Positions 1 to 11,060 of a DNA stretch of 64,000 nucleotides are shown here, one piece after another. Within the stretch, counting starts at the first letter, position 1; the number at the start of each line of letters is the position of its first letter. Under the pieces are notes generated by a model. That model did no database searches and was not told where the DNA came from. It was given only the letters and a program-made list of their open reading frames with translations. This stretch comes from Gnetum montanum. Taxonomy: Eukaryota; Streptophyta; Gnetopsida; Gnetales; Gnetaceae. Where the stretch lies: NCBI GenBank assembly GCA_015680685.1, contig MNCI01011783.1, positions 286,439 to 350,438 on the forward strand, read 5' to 3'. The position numbers were made by a program, and so were the translations under genes.

Positions 1-266
1 CAAGGTTTATCCAATCAAGTTCATCTTTATTGCCGTACACAACTTGGGTTCAGGTTACAAGCTGCTCGAATAAAGAGCCATTCACTCTAGGACTCCTACT
101 ACGGGCACATGGGAAAAATTCTAACTCTGGAGTGATCAATCTGCCAGAGCTTCGCTACTTCTAGCTAGGATTTATTTATAGATATGACGGCGGGATGCGA
201 TATCACGTACGCAATATCGTAGGGTAAGACACGATATCGCGGCCCAGTGCATGTCGCATCTCATCA
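1..266 (-). mobile_element. Partial Athila-like LTR at window edge
   Basis: The LTR of a minus-strand element, cut by the left window edge. It ends in TCATCA, the terminal motif shared by the Athila-like LTRs here. On the minus strand it has a TATAAATA box (near 168-176), AATAAA-type poly(A) signals, and several GATATC-type palindromes upstream of the TATA box. No polypurine tract follows its right end, so this is either the outer end of a 5' LTR whose element lies to the left, or a solo LTR. Coding sequence of the interrupted H1 element resumes directly after it. CTAGT (267-271) would be the target duplication, which cannot be confirmed without the other side. Confidence 0.75.
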
Positions 267-271
267 CTAGT

Positions 272-3080
272 TATAATCAATGTTAACCTTGATCTTATGC
301 AAAAAAATTTGTTGGAGATGTCAAAAAATGGCCAATAGCCTTTGCCTAGTCATATCATGAGCTAAGTAGAATTGATCCAAGGATATGCTAGCATCGCATC
401 TACATAGATGCCTCCATCAAGCCAAAGAGGTAGCCACAATGGTGGTTGAACCACAAATTGAAGTAGATTGTGAAAGAGGAGATTGAACAACTCCTCGAGG
501 TGGGGTTCATCTATCCCATTGAGGATAGCAAGTGGGTTAGCCCACTTCTGATAGAACCAAAGAAACGTGGAAAATGAAGTGTATGCACCAATTTTAGGCT
601 ATTGAACATGCCAACATACAAGGATCACTTTCCATTGCCATTTTTGGACCAAGTTTTGGATACCATTTCTAGGCATAGTTACTATAGCTTTCTGGATGGT
701 TATAGTAGCTATAACCAAATTCAAATCACATGAAAATATTAGGAAAAAATAACAATTGTGAGTCCCTCAAGGACTGTCACATACATAAAGATGTCATTTG
801 GCCTCTATAATGCCCCTGCCACATTCCAACATCTTCTCCTGATTATCTTCTAATAAAAGATTAGTAACAAGATGGAAGTCTTCATGGATGACTTCTCCAC
901 CAATGGGGCTACATTTTAGCAATTCCTAGACCATCTTAAGTAAGTGCTAAAAATGTTTGTAAAGATAAACCTTAGGCTTAACTGGTAGAAAAGCCACCTG
1001 ATGGTCCAGGAATGCATTGTGTTGGATCATATAATTTCATAAGAAAGGATCAAGGTGGACTCTAAAAAAATAAGGGTCATCCATGAAATTACCAAATATC
1101 TTGAAACTACTAAAGATGTGAGGTTATTCCTTGGATACACTACCTACTAGTAATTATTCATTAAGAATTTCTCTAAGATTGTCAAACCATTGGTGTGGCT
1201 AATAAAGAAGGATGCTTCATTTTTCTGGACCATGGAATGCAAATGTGCATTTGAGTAGCTAAAAGAGAAGCTTGTGGGAACTTTAATTCTTAGAGCACAT
1301 GATTGGTCTAGACCCTTTTACCTCATGATGGATGTTTCCAATTATGCCTTGGGGGTTCTGCTCATGTAGTTGGATGATCAAAAACATCCTTACTACATCC
1401 ACTATGCAAGAAGAACCATTTTGGGTGCACAGCTGAACAACATCATAATAGAAAAATAATTGATGGTAGTGGTGTTTTCCATGGAGAAATTCAAGAACTA
1501 TGTGCTTGGGTACAAGGTGTTCATGCACAAAAACCATAGTGCAATGTAGTTCTTGATGAATAAAGCAATGGTAAGCCCTCATGTCATATGGTGGTTGGTG
1601 ATCTTGTACAAATTCAATCTTACAATGGTAGATTGAAAGTAAATGGAGAATGTGGTTGCTAATCACTTGTTTTGATTGTGATGGGACAAAAAATAAGATG
1701 AGATCCCGCTATCAAATCAATTTCCTGAGAAACTCCTCTTTGTTGAGATTATAATTGAACAAATTCCTACTAAACCCAATTGGTATGATCACATTCTCAC
1801 CTATCTTCTCACTTAGGAGATGCCACAAGAGTGGGATCATAGGAAGAAACAATACTTTCTTCACTGGTTTGTTGGTGTGTACTTGATGTTGATCAACTAC
1901 ACATGCTCTAAGACATTCATGAGGGCCCTTGTGGGGACCACTATGTAAGGAGATGCATGGCCATTAAGATCCTCATGGTAGGTTATTATTAGCTAATACT
2001 TTTCAAGGACACTCACCACTTTGTCTACTTCTATGAACACTACCAGCATTATGGGGGAATGATTACTCATATGGAGGGACCTCAGTAGGGGATTTAACCA
2101 CTAAAGTCCTTTGATATTTTGGGGCATTGACTTCATGGATCCCATCACACCCATGTTGAATGGAAATGCATACATCATAGTCATTGTTGACTATTATACA
2201 AAATGGAAGGAAGTTGTAGCTATCATCAATTAGAAAAATTCTACAACTACTCAATTTATACAAAAATATGTCATAAATAGGTTTGGGGTGCTACGTGCAC
2301 TTATTTTTGATAATGGTACTTATTTCATAGGCACTACTTTCAAAAGCTCATGCAACGCTTAAGGGTTGAACATAAATTAACAACACACTAACACCCCTAA
2401 GCCAATGGTCCAGTAAATGTTACAAATAAGGAAATAACAAAAATACTAATACAAATTTTCAGTAAATATAGTAAATATTGGAGCACAAAACTCAACGATG
2501 CCCTTTGGGCCTACCACTTCACTTAGAACCTTCATATTGGCTACTCTCCCTATGAGCTTGTTTACGAAAAGTTACAACTCTTTCCATCCAAGTAGAGCTC
2601 TATATACTATCAATAGTGTGTGACCTTGACCTTGACCTAAGTCTAGCATAGAAATAAAGATTGATGAATCTCAACTTACTAGATGATAATTGATTAGTAG
2701 CCTTATCATCTAATGAGTTGCACAACATATTCAATAAACAATGACATAACCTCAGAATAAGTAAAGTAAAATTTCAACTAGAAGATAGGGTCCTCTACTA
2801 GAATCCCACACATGTACCATAAAGAACCAAGTTCAAAACATTCTGGGAGGGGCCTTATATTATCTATGAAGCATTTCCTTTTGGGGTCATGTTAATCTAC
2901 AAGCTTGAGAGTCCAAACAAGAAATCTCTCATCAACATTTCACAACTCAAACCTTTCCATGAACCTAAGAAAGCCAATGACCAAAGCACCTCAATGGATG
3001 GAAATGCACACTCAATTTTTTGGATCTTCTCCTTCCAACGTAGTCATGGGGGAGATGCCATCTATGCTAATCTATCATAG
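272..3080 (+). pseudogene. H1 pol remnant: RT, RNase H, integrase (Athila-like)
   Basis: A decayed Ty3/gypsy polyprotein that copied element RNA and inserted the cDNA. Conceptual translation across many in-frame stops and a few frameshifts runs from the protease-RT linker into reverse transcriptase (KDHFPLPF near 625; FLDGYSSYNQ near 695; catalytic FMDD intact near 880), RNase H (about 1090-1680) and the integrase core (WGIDFMDPI near 2120; DNGTYF near 2310). It ends in a C-terminal tail (WEGPYIIYE near 2845; SHGGDAIY near 3045). The RT wording (FGLYNAPATFQ, FMDDFS) is typical of the Athila lineage. Gag and protease lie left of the window. Most stops are TAG where relatives have CAG. It is not functional. 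Confidence 0.88.
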
Positions 3081-4440
3081 TGGCTCCTCAGTTTTTCAAT
3101 TTTTGTTTTACACTATGTTTAGCACTTTTTTCTCTTTCTTAAATATTTTACAATTTCTTCTATATTTTACTTAATTTAGTTTGTATTTTTTTTAATGTTA
3201 TTTCTTATGTTTTGTTTAATTTTTTTTTCTTTATTACTATCAAGACTAAGTGCAACTGTAGCTATTGATTGATGGTGGTTTGTATTATAATTTTATTTGA
3301 TTTCTAATGTCTATATTTTATCTTTAAATTTTAATGTTGATAACTAAGACATGGTTTCTTTTTCATGATAATAGGTAGTGAGTCCATGTCATCTACCCAT
3401 TCACAAAGCTCTATGGTGTTTCCTTATTTTGGAAATATATGGTCCTTTCTTAAATGAAACTTTTAAAGAACTTGTGACCTTCGTAGGTTTCAAACTTAGG
3501 AAGGATTAAATGGATAGACAAGGATTTGACTTCAAGAGGATTTGATGCTCTTTTTACTTTCCTATCCTATTAGGTACATGAGTATTCTCGTGGATTTCTC
3601 ACCATTGTAGTGGCAACTAATAAACAAGAAGCTAAAGTCTTTGCATGGTGTGGTTCCCATCCAAAAATTTCAAAAAAAAAATTAATAAGAAATCAAAGCA
3701 CACCCCTTAGATAAAATAATGGGCTAGATGCACTAGTTATGAGACTAGAAAGACCTATTACCCATGCCTAAGATCCCTCCTAACTAAGGCCCATATCACT
3801 TCCTACTTATCTTTTCTTCTATTTTATGAATGATAAATGATTTATGGGGATGCTCTTGTACCTTGAGTGGATGGACTAGTCTTAGAATGTTGATGCAAAA
3901 TCACTAAAAGTGGTTGGTTTTGATTTAGATTAAGGATGGGTATTATCAAGTCATAGTAATTACAAATTCCTCAAGAGACTTCATATGACCATGATTCAAA
4001 CTCCATTTCACTCTCCACCTCATCCATCTTTACTTTCCATATCTCACTACACTGCCTCTTTTCATGTCCTATTCAATGTCTTAGTTTGATGTGTCAAAAT
4101 TTTTAGATAGTCTCTATGGTGATTTGGTCCTTAACTTACCAAAACCATTAGTCACCCATGGGATCCATGAACTCCTTATTTTAAGGACATGCAAGGGCAT
4201 TAAGAGCATGAGCCTTCTATGGGAAGGACCCACTTGCATAGTCCTTGGTTTGGTTAGTTAAGTTTCTTATCCCTCAGGAATTAATCATTCAAGTCTTTTA
4301 TGCTCCATGTTGGTTACGTCTAGTTTTGCACTCTTTCATGGTATTTCTCAATCATTCTCCTAATAAAATCTCCTTTTTTGGGCATTATCTAGCCCTCTTC
4401 ATGCATTTCATTATGTTCTTGCCTTCTTGGACTTCATTTG
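3081..4440 (+). other. H1 post-pol untranslated segment, part 1
   Basis: AT-rich sequence following H1 pol, without a convincing frame. Short stretches match the post-pol region of H2: the block around 4200-4240 (a GGACCCACTTG core) resembles 54070-54100. It ends at the ATTTG target duplication (4436-4440) of element A and continues at 14222. Confidence 0.6.
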
Positions 4441-5275
4441 TGATGAGCGGTGAGGTACCCCTATGCTTAACCATACAAATACAACTGTTAATGTGCAATC
4501 TGATTGAACTCCAAGGAATAAGTGCTTATGCACCTTCACAGAATAGGGATGGGTTAGGTGATCATTGTCTTCCCAAGCTTACTTATATGGCACGATTGTA
4601 TGGTTAAGCAAACTTGAGGTATATGATTTTTATGTTTATGTCCTAGTGCTAAAAAGGAGAAGTGAAATAATTAAGTAACTAATTTAATTTAACTAATCCA
4701 CTAGGTTCTAACTAGTCCTAACACCAGCATGCATTCCCACTCTCTGTACACATCTTGAACTAGTGTAACACTACTGGGATTACCAAAAGCTAATCGTTAC
4801 TGGGTTACCAAGTGTTCCACATATGCTCGAAGTGGTTGTATTGAGTGTGCTTACTTGTGAAAATTAACAAACCAATAAAAGCAACATAAATTAACTAATA
4901 AAAGCATTAAATAACTATAAATAACATTAAATGCAATAAATAAGATATTCGTAATGCTACAAGGTTTATCACAAAGTTCATCTTTATTTCTGGACACAAA
5001 GTGTGCTCAGGTACACAATGCTCAAATAAAGATCCATTCACTTTATGACTCCTACTACAGGCACTCAAAAATAATTCTAACTCTAGAAAGGGAAAATTGC
5101 AAGAGTTCAGGTAAGGGACTAAGAAACTAATGTCAAAAACAAGTGTGCTAGCCTCTTATTTATAGGCAACGAGACAAGTCTCGATATTGGATGTCCAATA
5201 TTGCTTGGCAGGCTCTGATATCATAGACCTGATATTGCAGATCCAATATTGTAGTCCCAATATCAAAATTCATCA
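4441..5275 (-). repeat. A 3' LTR
   Basis: An 835 bp LTR. On the minus strand it reads U3 with repeated GATATC/CAATATTGG-type palindromes (about 5180-5270), TATAAATA (about 5157-5164), poly(A) signals (AATAAA, about 5015 and 4985), and a U5 ending in GGTACCTCACCGCTCATCA. It is adjacent to the PPT, which identifies it as the 3' copy. Confidence 0.9.
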
Positions 5276-5290
5276 TACCTCCATGACTAA
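5276..5290 (-). promoter_or_regulatory. A 3' polypurine tract
   Basis: Minus-strand AGTCATGGAGGTA directly abuts the LTR start TGATGA. This is the plus-strand DNA primer site. In B, H1 and H2 the same site reads GTGGGGGTA, so A carries a G-to-A change inside the G-run. Confidence 0.8.
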
Positions 5291-5404
5291 ATGAAAACTC
5301 ATCCTTAAGTTCCTTACAAAATATTGGAAAGGTATGGGATTATTAACATGAAGCGATAGACTCAAAGTGCCCAGTGAACGAATTGACAAATATATTACAA
5401 CATT

Positions 5405-5845
5405 AGTGTTCATACCCATTGTGGTGAACATTGTACATAGATGACATCCAGAACTTTATTCGATAGCTTAGAGAGATAGAGAAAATAAAATGAGGCACGT
5501 TGCTACTAATGTCAAGCCTATGCACACCGTTGTTCATCCATGACCATATAATGCATGTTCCTTGCATAACTGCTTCAACTCTATCCATCTTGAGTGCTCC
5601 CTCCTATCCCAATCCATTATTCATGTGATCACCATCTACACACACAACATAGTCATGAATTAGCAAGGATAGATAAGATATTATGTGATTGATACCTTGC
5701 CTCGCTATGAAGCACATTGGCTAGGTTGTAGGTATGGCAGATACTAGGTTAGAGGTTTGTAACTGGTAACTACCCAAGGTTTAGGGGTGAGGTAAGTAAT
5801 GGAATGGAAAATTTTATGCCAAGGCCCCCATGACTAAGAGCAAAC
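5405..5845 (-). pseudogene. A short spliced post-pol ORF with intron
   Basis: On the minus strand a donor-like AGAG|GTTTGC (5845) is followed 5-20 nt later by a purine run (CATGGGGGCC, 5821-5837). An acceptor TGTGTGTAG then ends at 5636 and directly touches an ATG (5635-5633), giving a 210 bp intron. The downstream frame (MVIT.IMDWDRREHS..., with early stops) aligns with the equivalent ORF of B, with a shared NNG and SSNVPHF/GSNMPHF stretch. Only about 75 codons remain before a 3' untranslated tail shared with H1 and B. Function is unknown. Athila elements are known for a post-pol (env-like) ORF, but this short one shows no recognisable domain. Confidence 0.55.
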
Positions 5846-7136
5846 CTCTGGTAGTAATAATATGGAAAATGAAAGAACAAGGAAGAATAGAGAAATAACA
5901 ACAATCAGGCCAATAAAACAAAATTGGATGTCATGGATGGTTGAAATGGGAAATGGTTGATTGTAGGAAATTTTTAAGAAAAAAAACTTTAAAATTGCAC
6001 CATCAAGGAATGCCAGTGGATCCTCCCCAAAGCAGGCTCATTTCCTTTATTCCCTAACAAATCCAAAAACCAAAGAGTCCATAGGCTCTAGGAATGACAT
6101 ATGGAAACAATGGTTAAGAACTTACCCACAAGAGTTTATCAAAGAATAATAATGTAGCAACCAAGATATAGATTTATCATAAAATTGGAAATGAGGTGGA
6201 ATATGGAAAGAAATTTGGAAGAGAAGAGAGAATTGGATGGAATCCCAAGATCAAGGTTGTGTAAAGTTCCTTGTGTATTATGTGGTTAAGGTGACTTAAT
6301 AGAATTCATTCCAAATATAGATCAAAACTAAGCACATCTAGTGACCTCGCATCAACACACTTGACCAACACATCCTCTTGAAGCAACAAGAATTCATCCA
6401 TAGAGCCACCACCATTCCAATAAGAGAAAAATAGTGAAGCAGGAAGCGAGAAAGGGCCTTAGTTAGAGGGAACCTTTAGGAATGGGTAACATGTCTTTCC
6501 AGTGCCATAACTAGTGCTTGTAGCCCATGTTTCTTTATTATGTCTAAGGGGTGTGTTTTGAATTCTCACTAGGTTTTTTTTTATTTTTTTTGTTTTGCGT
6601 GAGAACCATACCATGCAAATACTTATTTGATTTGGTCAAGTTCCTAATATTTGGTCAAGAGTGGAATGGTAGAAGACTGTATGAAAAACATCCAAGTATC
6701 CAAGAGAATAGCTAGCACAAATGTGTCAAATCCCCTTGAGGTCACATCCTTTTCAATCCATTTGAACCTTTCCTTGGTTTGAAGAATACCAAGTCACCAA
6801 TTCATTAATAAGTTTACTTAGAAAAATGGACAGTATAGTTCCAAGATCAAGGAAGACCATAGAGTTGAATGGATGAATGGATGATGTGGCTCATTACCTA
6901 TTTTATCAAAAGAAACCATATCTTAGTATCAACAGTAAAAGTCAAAGGTAAAAATCAAATATTAGCAATGAACACTATTATAGTACAATCCACCATCATG
7001 AGCACTTATTATGTGATGAGTAAGAATAAATCAAACAAAGAAATAGTAAAAATATTAATAATGGTGTAAAACAAAAACAAGTAAAGATGAAAAATGTGTA
7101 AAAAAAAATAAAAGAGAAGCTGAGGGCTTAGAATGG
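5846..7136 (-). other. A post-pol spacer
   Basis: Sequence between the end of A pol and the post-pol intron. It is colinear with 18654-19930 of B over nearly its full length, but I find no open frame conserved between the two. It probably acts as an untranslated leader or intronic region for the post-pol ORF. Confidence 0.55.
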
Positions 7137-9780
7137 TTAGCATTGGTAGCCATCTCCCCCATGACTGAATTCGAAGGAGGAGATCCAAGATAATGAGCAA
7201 GGTTTTCCATTTATAGAGATGGTGTTAGTACTAGCCTTTTTAGGTTTATGGAAAGGTTTGGTTTGCTGGATGTTGAACAATAATTTCTTGTTTAGGCTTT
7301 TAGGTTTATAAATCATCATGGCCCCTGAAGGAAAATTCTCATGAATGATGTAAGGTCCTTCCCATAGCATTTGAAACTTAGTTCATTATGGCACATGTGT
7401 GGGATTATAATAGAGGACCTTATCCCCTAGTTGGCATTTGACTTTCCTAATTTTTAGGTCATGAAATTATTTTTTAAAGTCCTTTTGCAATTCGTTAGAT
7501 GACAGGGTAGCTAATCGATTCTTATCTAGCAAGTTAAGGTTCATTAACCATTCTTTTTGTGCTAGATTAAGATCAAGGTTGAGGTCACATGTTTTGGATA
7601 GGATATGGAGCTCAGCTTGAATAGAAAGCATTAGAAGTTTATCATACACTAACTCATAGGGAGAGTAGCCTATAGGGAGTTTCCATGTGGAGTGGTATGC
7701 CCAAAGAGCATCATTCAGTTTGGTGCTCCAATCTCACCTATATTTGCTAATGGTTCATGTTAATATTTTTGTGATCCTCCTATTGGTGACTTCAGCTTGA
7801 CCATTCACTTGAGGATGATATGATGTAGTTAGCTTGTGCTCAGCATTGCATCAAATTTTGAAAAGTTGCACCTATAAAATGTGCACCATTGTCAAAAATA
7901 AGTGCACAAGGCATGCCAAACCTATTTACAAATTGTTGTTGAACAAATCATGTAGTGGTGGATGATGTATAGTTGGTAACAGTGGTTGCTTCTGCCCACT
8001 TTGTAAAATAGTCAACAACAACAACAATGTAGGCCTTTCCATTGGACATTGATGTAATAGGCCCCATAAAATCAATTCCCCATATGTAGAAGGGTTCTAA
8101 GATTTGAACCCATTGTTGTAGATCCTTCATTCTAGTAGTCATTCCCCCATCACGTTGGCAGCACTCACAAGAATGGATGAAATGATGAGTGTCCTAGAAC
8201 AATGTAGGCCAATAATATCCTACAACCAAGATTTTAATGGTTGTTCATCTCTCAGCGTAATGACCCCCTCAAGGGCCTTCATGAGCATCTTGGAAAACTC
8301 ACAATTGATCTACATCAGGAACACATCATCAGATCAATCCATTGGAACATACTTTATAAAGTTATCCAATAATTTTCATAAAATATTTGGCTTGGTAAAG
8401 AAACTATTGTTTCTTTTTAACATCTAACCCTTGTGATGTTTCTTGTATGAGGAGATAGGTAAGAATGCTACTATACCAATTTGTCTCTATGGTTAATTTA
8501 TTGTTTACTACACTTGCAAAGAGGAGTTCATCGGGGAAATGGTTAGAAATTGGATATTCGTCCTCTTTTTTGTCCCATTGTAACTAAGATAAATGATCAA
8601 AAACAACATTCTCGATGCCTTTACAATCAATCATTGTAAGGTCAAAATCTTGTAAGATCACAAGCCATCATATGTTGTGAGGGCTCACTGTTGGTTTATT
8701 CATTAGGAACCAAATTGCACTATGGTCTATATGTACAAATATCTTATAGCCCAATACATAGTGACTAAATTTTTCTAGTGAAAACACCATAGTCATTAAT
8801 TATTTTTCTATTATGGTGTAATTAAGTTGTGCATCAATAATACTTTGACTTGCACAGTGAATGTAATAGGGTCATTTATGATCATCTAACTATGTAAGTA
8901 TGGCTCCTAAAGCAAAGTTGGATGTGTCAATCATTATGTGGAATGGTCTAGACTAGTCAGGAGCTTGTAGAATGGGTGTTTCTACAAGCTTCTATTTTAA
9001 GGTTTGGAATGCTAGCTCACATTCTTTGGTCTATTCAAAAGGTATGTCCTTCTTTGTTAGTTCTACCAAAGATTTTGAAATCCTTGAAAAGTTCTCAATG
9101 AAGTGTCTATAATAGCCAATATGTCCAAGGAACGATCAGATATCTTTTACTATCTCAGGTTGATGAGTGATTCCTTGGATGACTTTAATCTTTTCAGGAT
9201 CTACCGCTATCCCTATTTATGAAATCTTGTGCCCTAATACAATGCCTTCTTAGACCATTAAATGGCTTTTTTTCCAATTGAGCCTTAAGTTGGTATCAAC
9301 ACATCATTTTAGTACTTGCTCTAATCGACCCAATGCTTGCTCAAAGTCCACTTCATAGGTGGAGAAATCATCCGTAAATACCTCCATACCATTTCCTATT
9401 TTTTACTAGAATATGCTTAGAACTAAACGTTGAAATGTTGCTAGGGCATTGCATAAGCCAAACAACATCTGCTTATATGCAAAAGTCCCCCAAGGACTTG
9501 TGAATGTGGTCTTGGGTTGGTCTTCTGGTGCTATCTGATTTTGATTGTATCCATTGTAACCATCTAAAAAACTATAATAGTAATGCCCTACAATGGTGTC
9601 TAAGACTTGGTTGATGAATGATAATGGGAAGTGGTCTTTGGATGTTACCATGTTTAGTAGCCTAAAGTCTATACACAACCTTCATTTATCTTCCCTTTTA
9701 GGCACAATGAGTAAGGGACTAACCCATTCACTATCAGCAATAGGGTAGATGAATCCAGCTTTTAGAAGCTATTCAATTTC
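7137..9780 (-). pseudogene. A pol remnant: RT, RNase H, integrase
   Basis: Minus-strand polyprotein. RT starts near 9780 with WVSPLL; the frame MCIDFRLLN starts at 9678, then FLDGYNGYNQ and FGLCNALATFQ. The catalytic motif near 9380 reads FTDD (FMDD in B and H1). RNase H spans about 9000-8540. The integrase zinc-binding end (WPTL, HSCECCQRDGGM) is near 8200-8140, and the core has WGIDFMGPI near 8080 and DNGAHF near 7895. A C-terminal tail runs WEGPYIIHE near 7360 to SHGGDGYQC at 7137. Numerous stops are mostly TAG. Lineage calls rest on the RT/INT wording and PBS type. Confidence 0.88.
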
Positions 9781-9954
9781 TTATTTAACCACCTGCTTAA
9801 GCTTTGGGTTCAGTCACCTCTACGGTTGTCATCGAGGCTTCATGAAGGGATCAGTGTAAATTCTATGTTGGCATATCCTAAGATCTATTTTAGCTAATTT
9901 GAGATATGACCAAGCAAAGGCTTTCAACCATTTCTTTACCATTTTTAGTAGTCT

Positions 9955-11060
9955 TTCTTTTTATTGAGGAGTGAGCTTAGTGTTAATGATTATTGATTTT
10001 TCATTTTTGAGAAATGTATAGTCCATATTGGTGAGCAATGATTTTAACTCAAGGGGCTCTTGCTTAAACTTGTCAGGGATTTCCAACTTTTCCCAGTTGA
10101 TATTTTTGATGTTAGAAATTGGAAGTTGATGATGGACTTGCTCAAATGTGTCTATGCTATCGATGTAAGAATAAGTCAATCTCTTAGTTGGTTCCATGGA
10201 TATAGTTGAGTTGCTCTCTTGGTTAGCTATCAGCCACTAGGTGCCTTCATGTCTTGTGGCTGTTGCATATATGCATCTCTCTATATTAGTAATTTGTGTA
10301 CACTAGTTGCATGAAGGCAATGTTAAACATTGTACAAACTAGGCTTTCTACACACAATTGTACCCTGTGTCACTATATGCAATGCATGGAACTTTCTTCT
10401 TGTCGATCTTTCCAAATGTATTTTCCTTCAATATTTCTAATGAAAGATCACGTATTCCTAGGTGCACATCAATTGTGCTTAGTCATGATCTTCCCATAAT
10501 GATTGGGAGGTCCCCTTTGTAGTTGTTGACTTGGATTACTAAGAAATCAGCTGGATACAACCATCCACAAATAGTGGTTACAATGTCCTCCACTAGTCCT
10601 AATGGGATAGTGATGGACTAGTTGGCTAGCTCTAAACAAATGTTACTCTTTTTTAGTGGAGGTAGGTTCTAGGCCTTGTACATTTCTTGAGAGATTAAGT
10701 TGATACTAGAAATTGAATCCAAAAGAGCTTTGCATTCCTCATTCATATAAATTTGTAAATATATAAGAGGACTCCTAAGATCAAAGAATTTCCTAGGAAG
10801 ATGGCCAAATTTAATCTAGTTGATAATGGCATGAGTCAACATGACCATCTGTGTTAAGTGTGATCTTTGGTTTGAAGGAAGCTCTAAAGATTCAAATGAT
10901 GGCAAGGCATTTGAAGGATTAGCTACTTGTGGTTGTAAGGACTTAGTTGGACTATTGGCTCTAAAGAAAGATCTCTTCTTTATACAATTGTCTAAACCAA
11001 TATTAGCTTGAGGGTTCACAACCTTTGTAGTGTTGCATTGCTACTATGGTTGGGTAGGGA
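9955..11060 (-). pseudogene. A protease and protease-RT linker remnant
   Basis: Minus-strand continuation of gag. An aspartic protease core lies at 10697-10720, where the active-site triad reads D-S-I-S-S-INLIS; in B the same place reads DLGSS-INLIS, and DLG(A/S)S is normal for Athila. Downstream (10197-9961) a segment with INWEKLEIPDKFKQEPLELK matches B (INWGKLEILDKFKQEPLELK) and is the linker into RT. The altered active site and several stops indicate a dead protease. Confidence 0.8.

Noticed and set aside
1283-1666. His-rich 127 aa minus-strand frame
   Set aside because: Antisense shadow of H1 RNase H coding sequence.
272-3080. TAG read as glutamine (alternative genetic code)
   Set aside because: TAA and TGA also replace CAA and CGA, PBS and LTR bases show the same transitions, and frameshifts are present. 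Methylation decay explains all of it.
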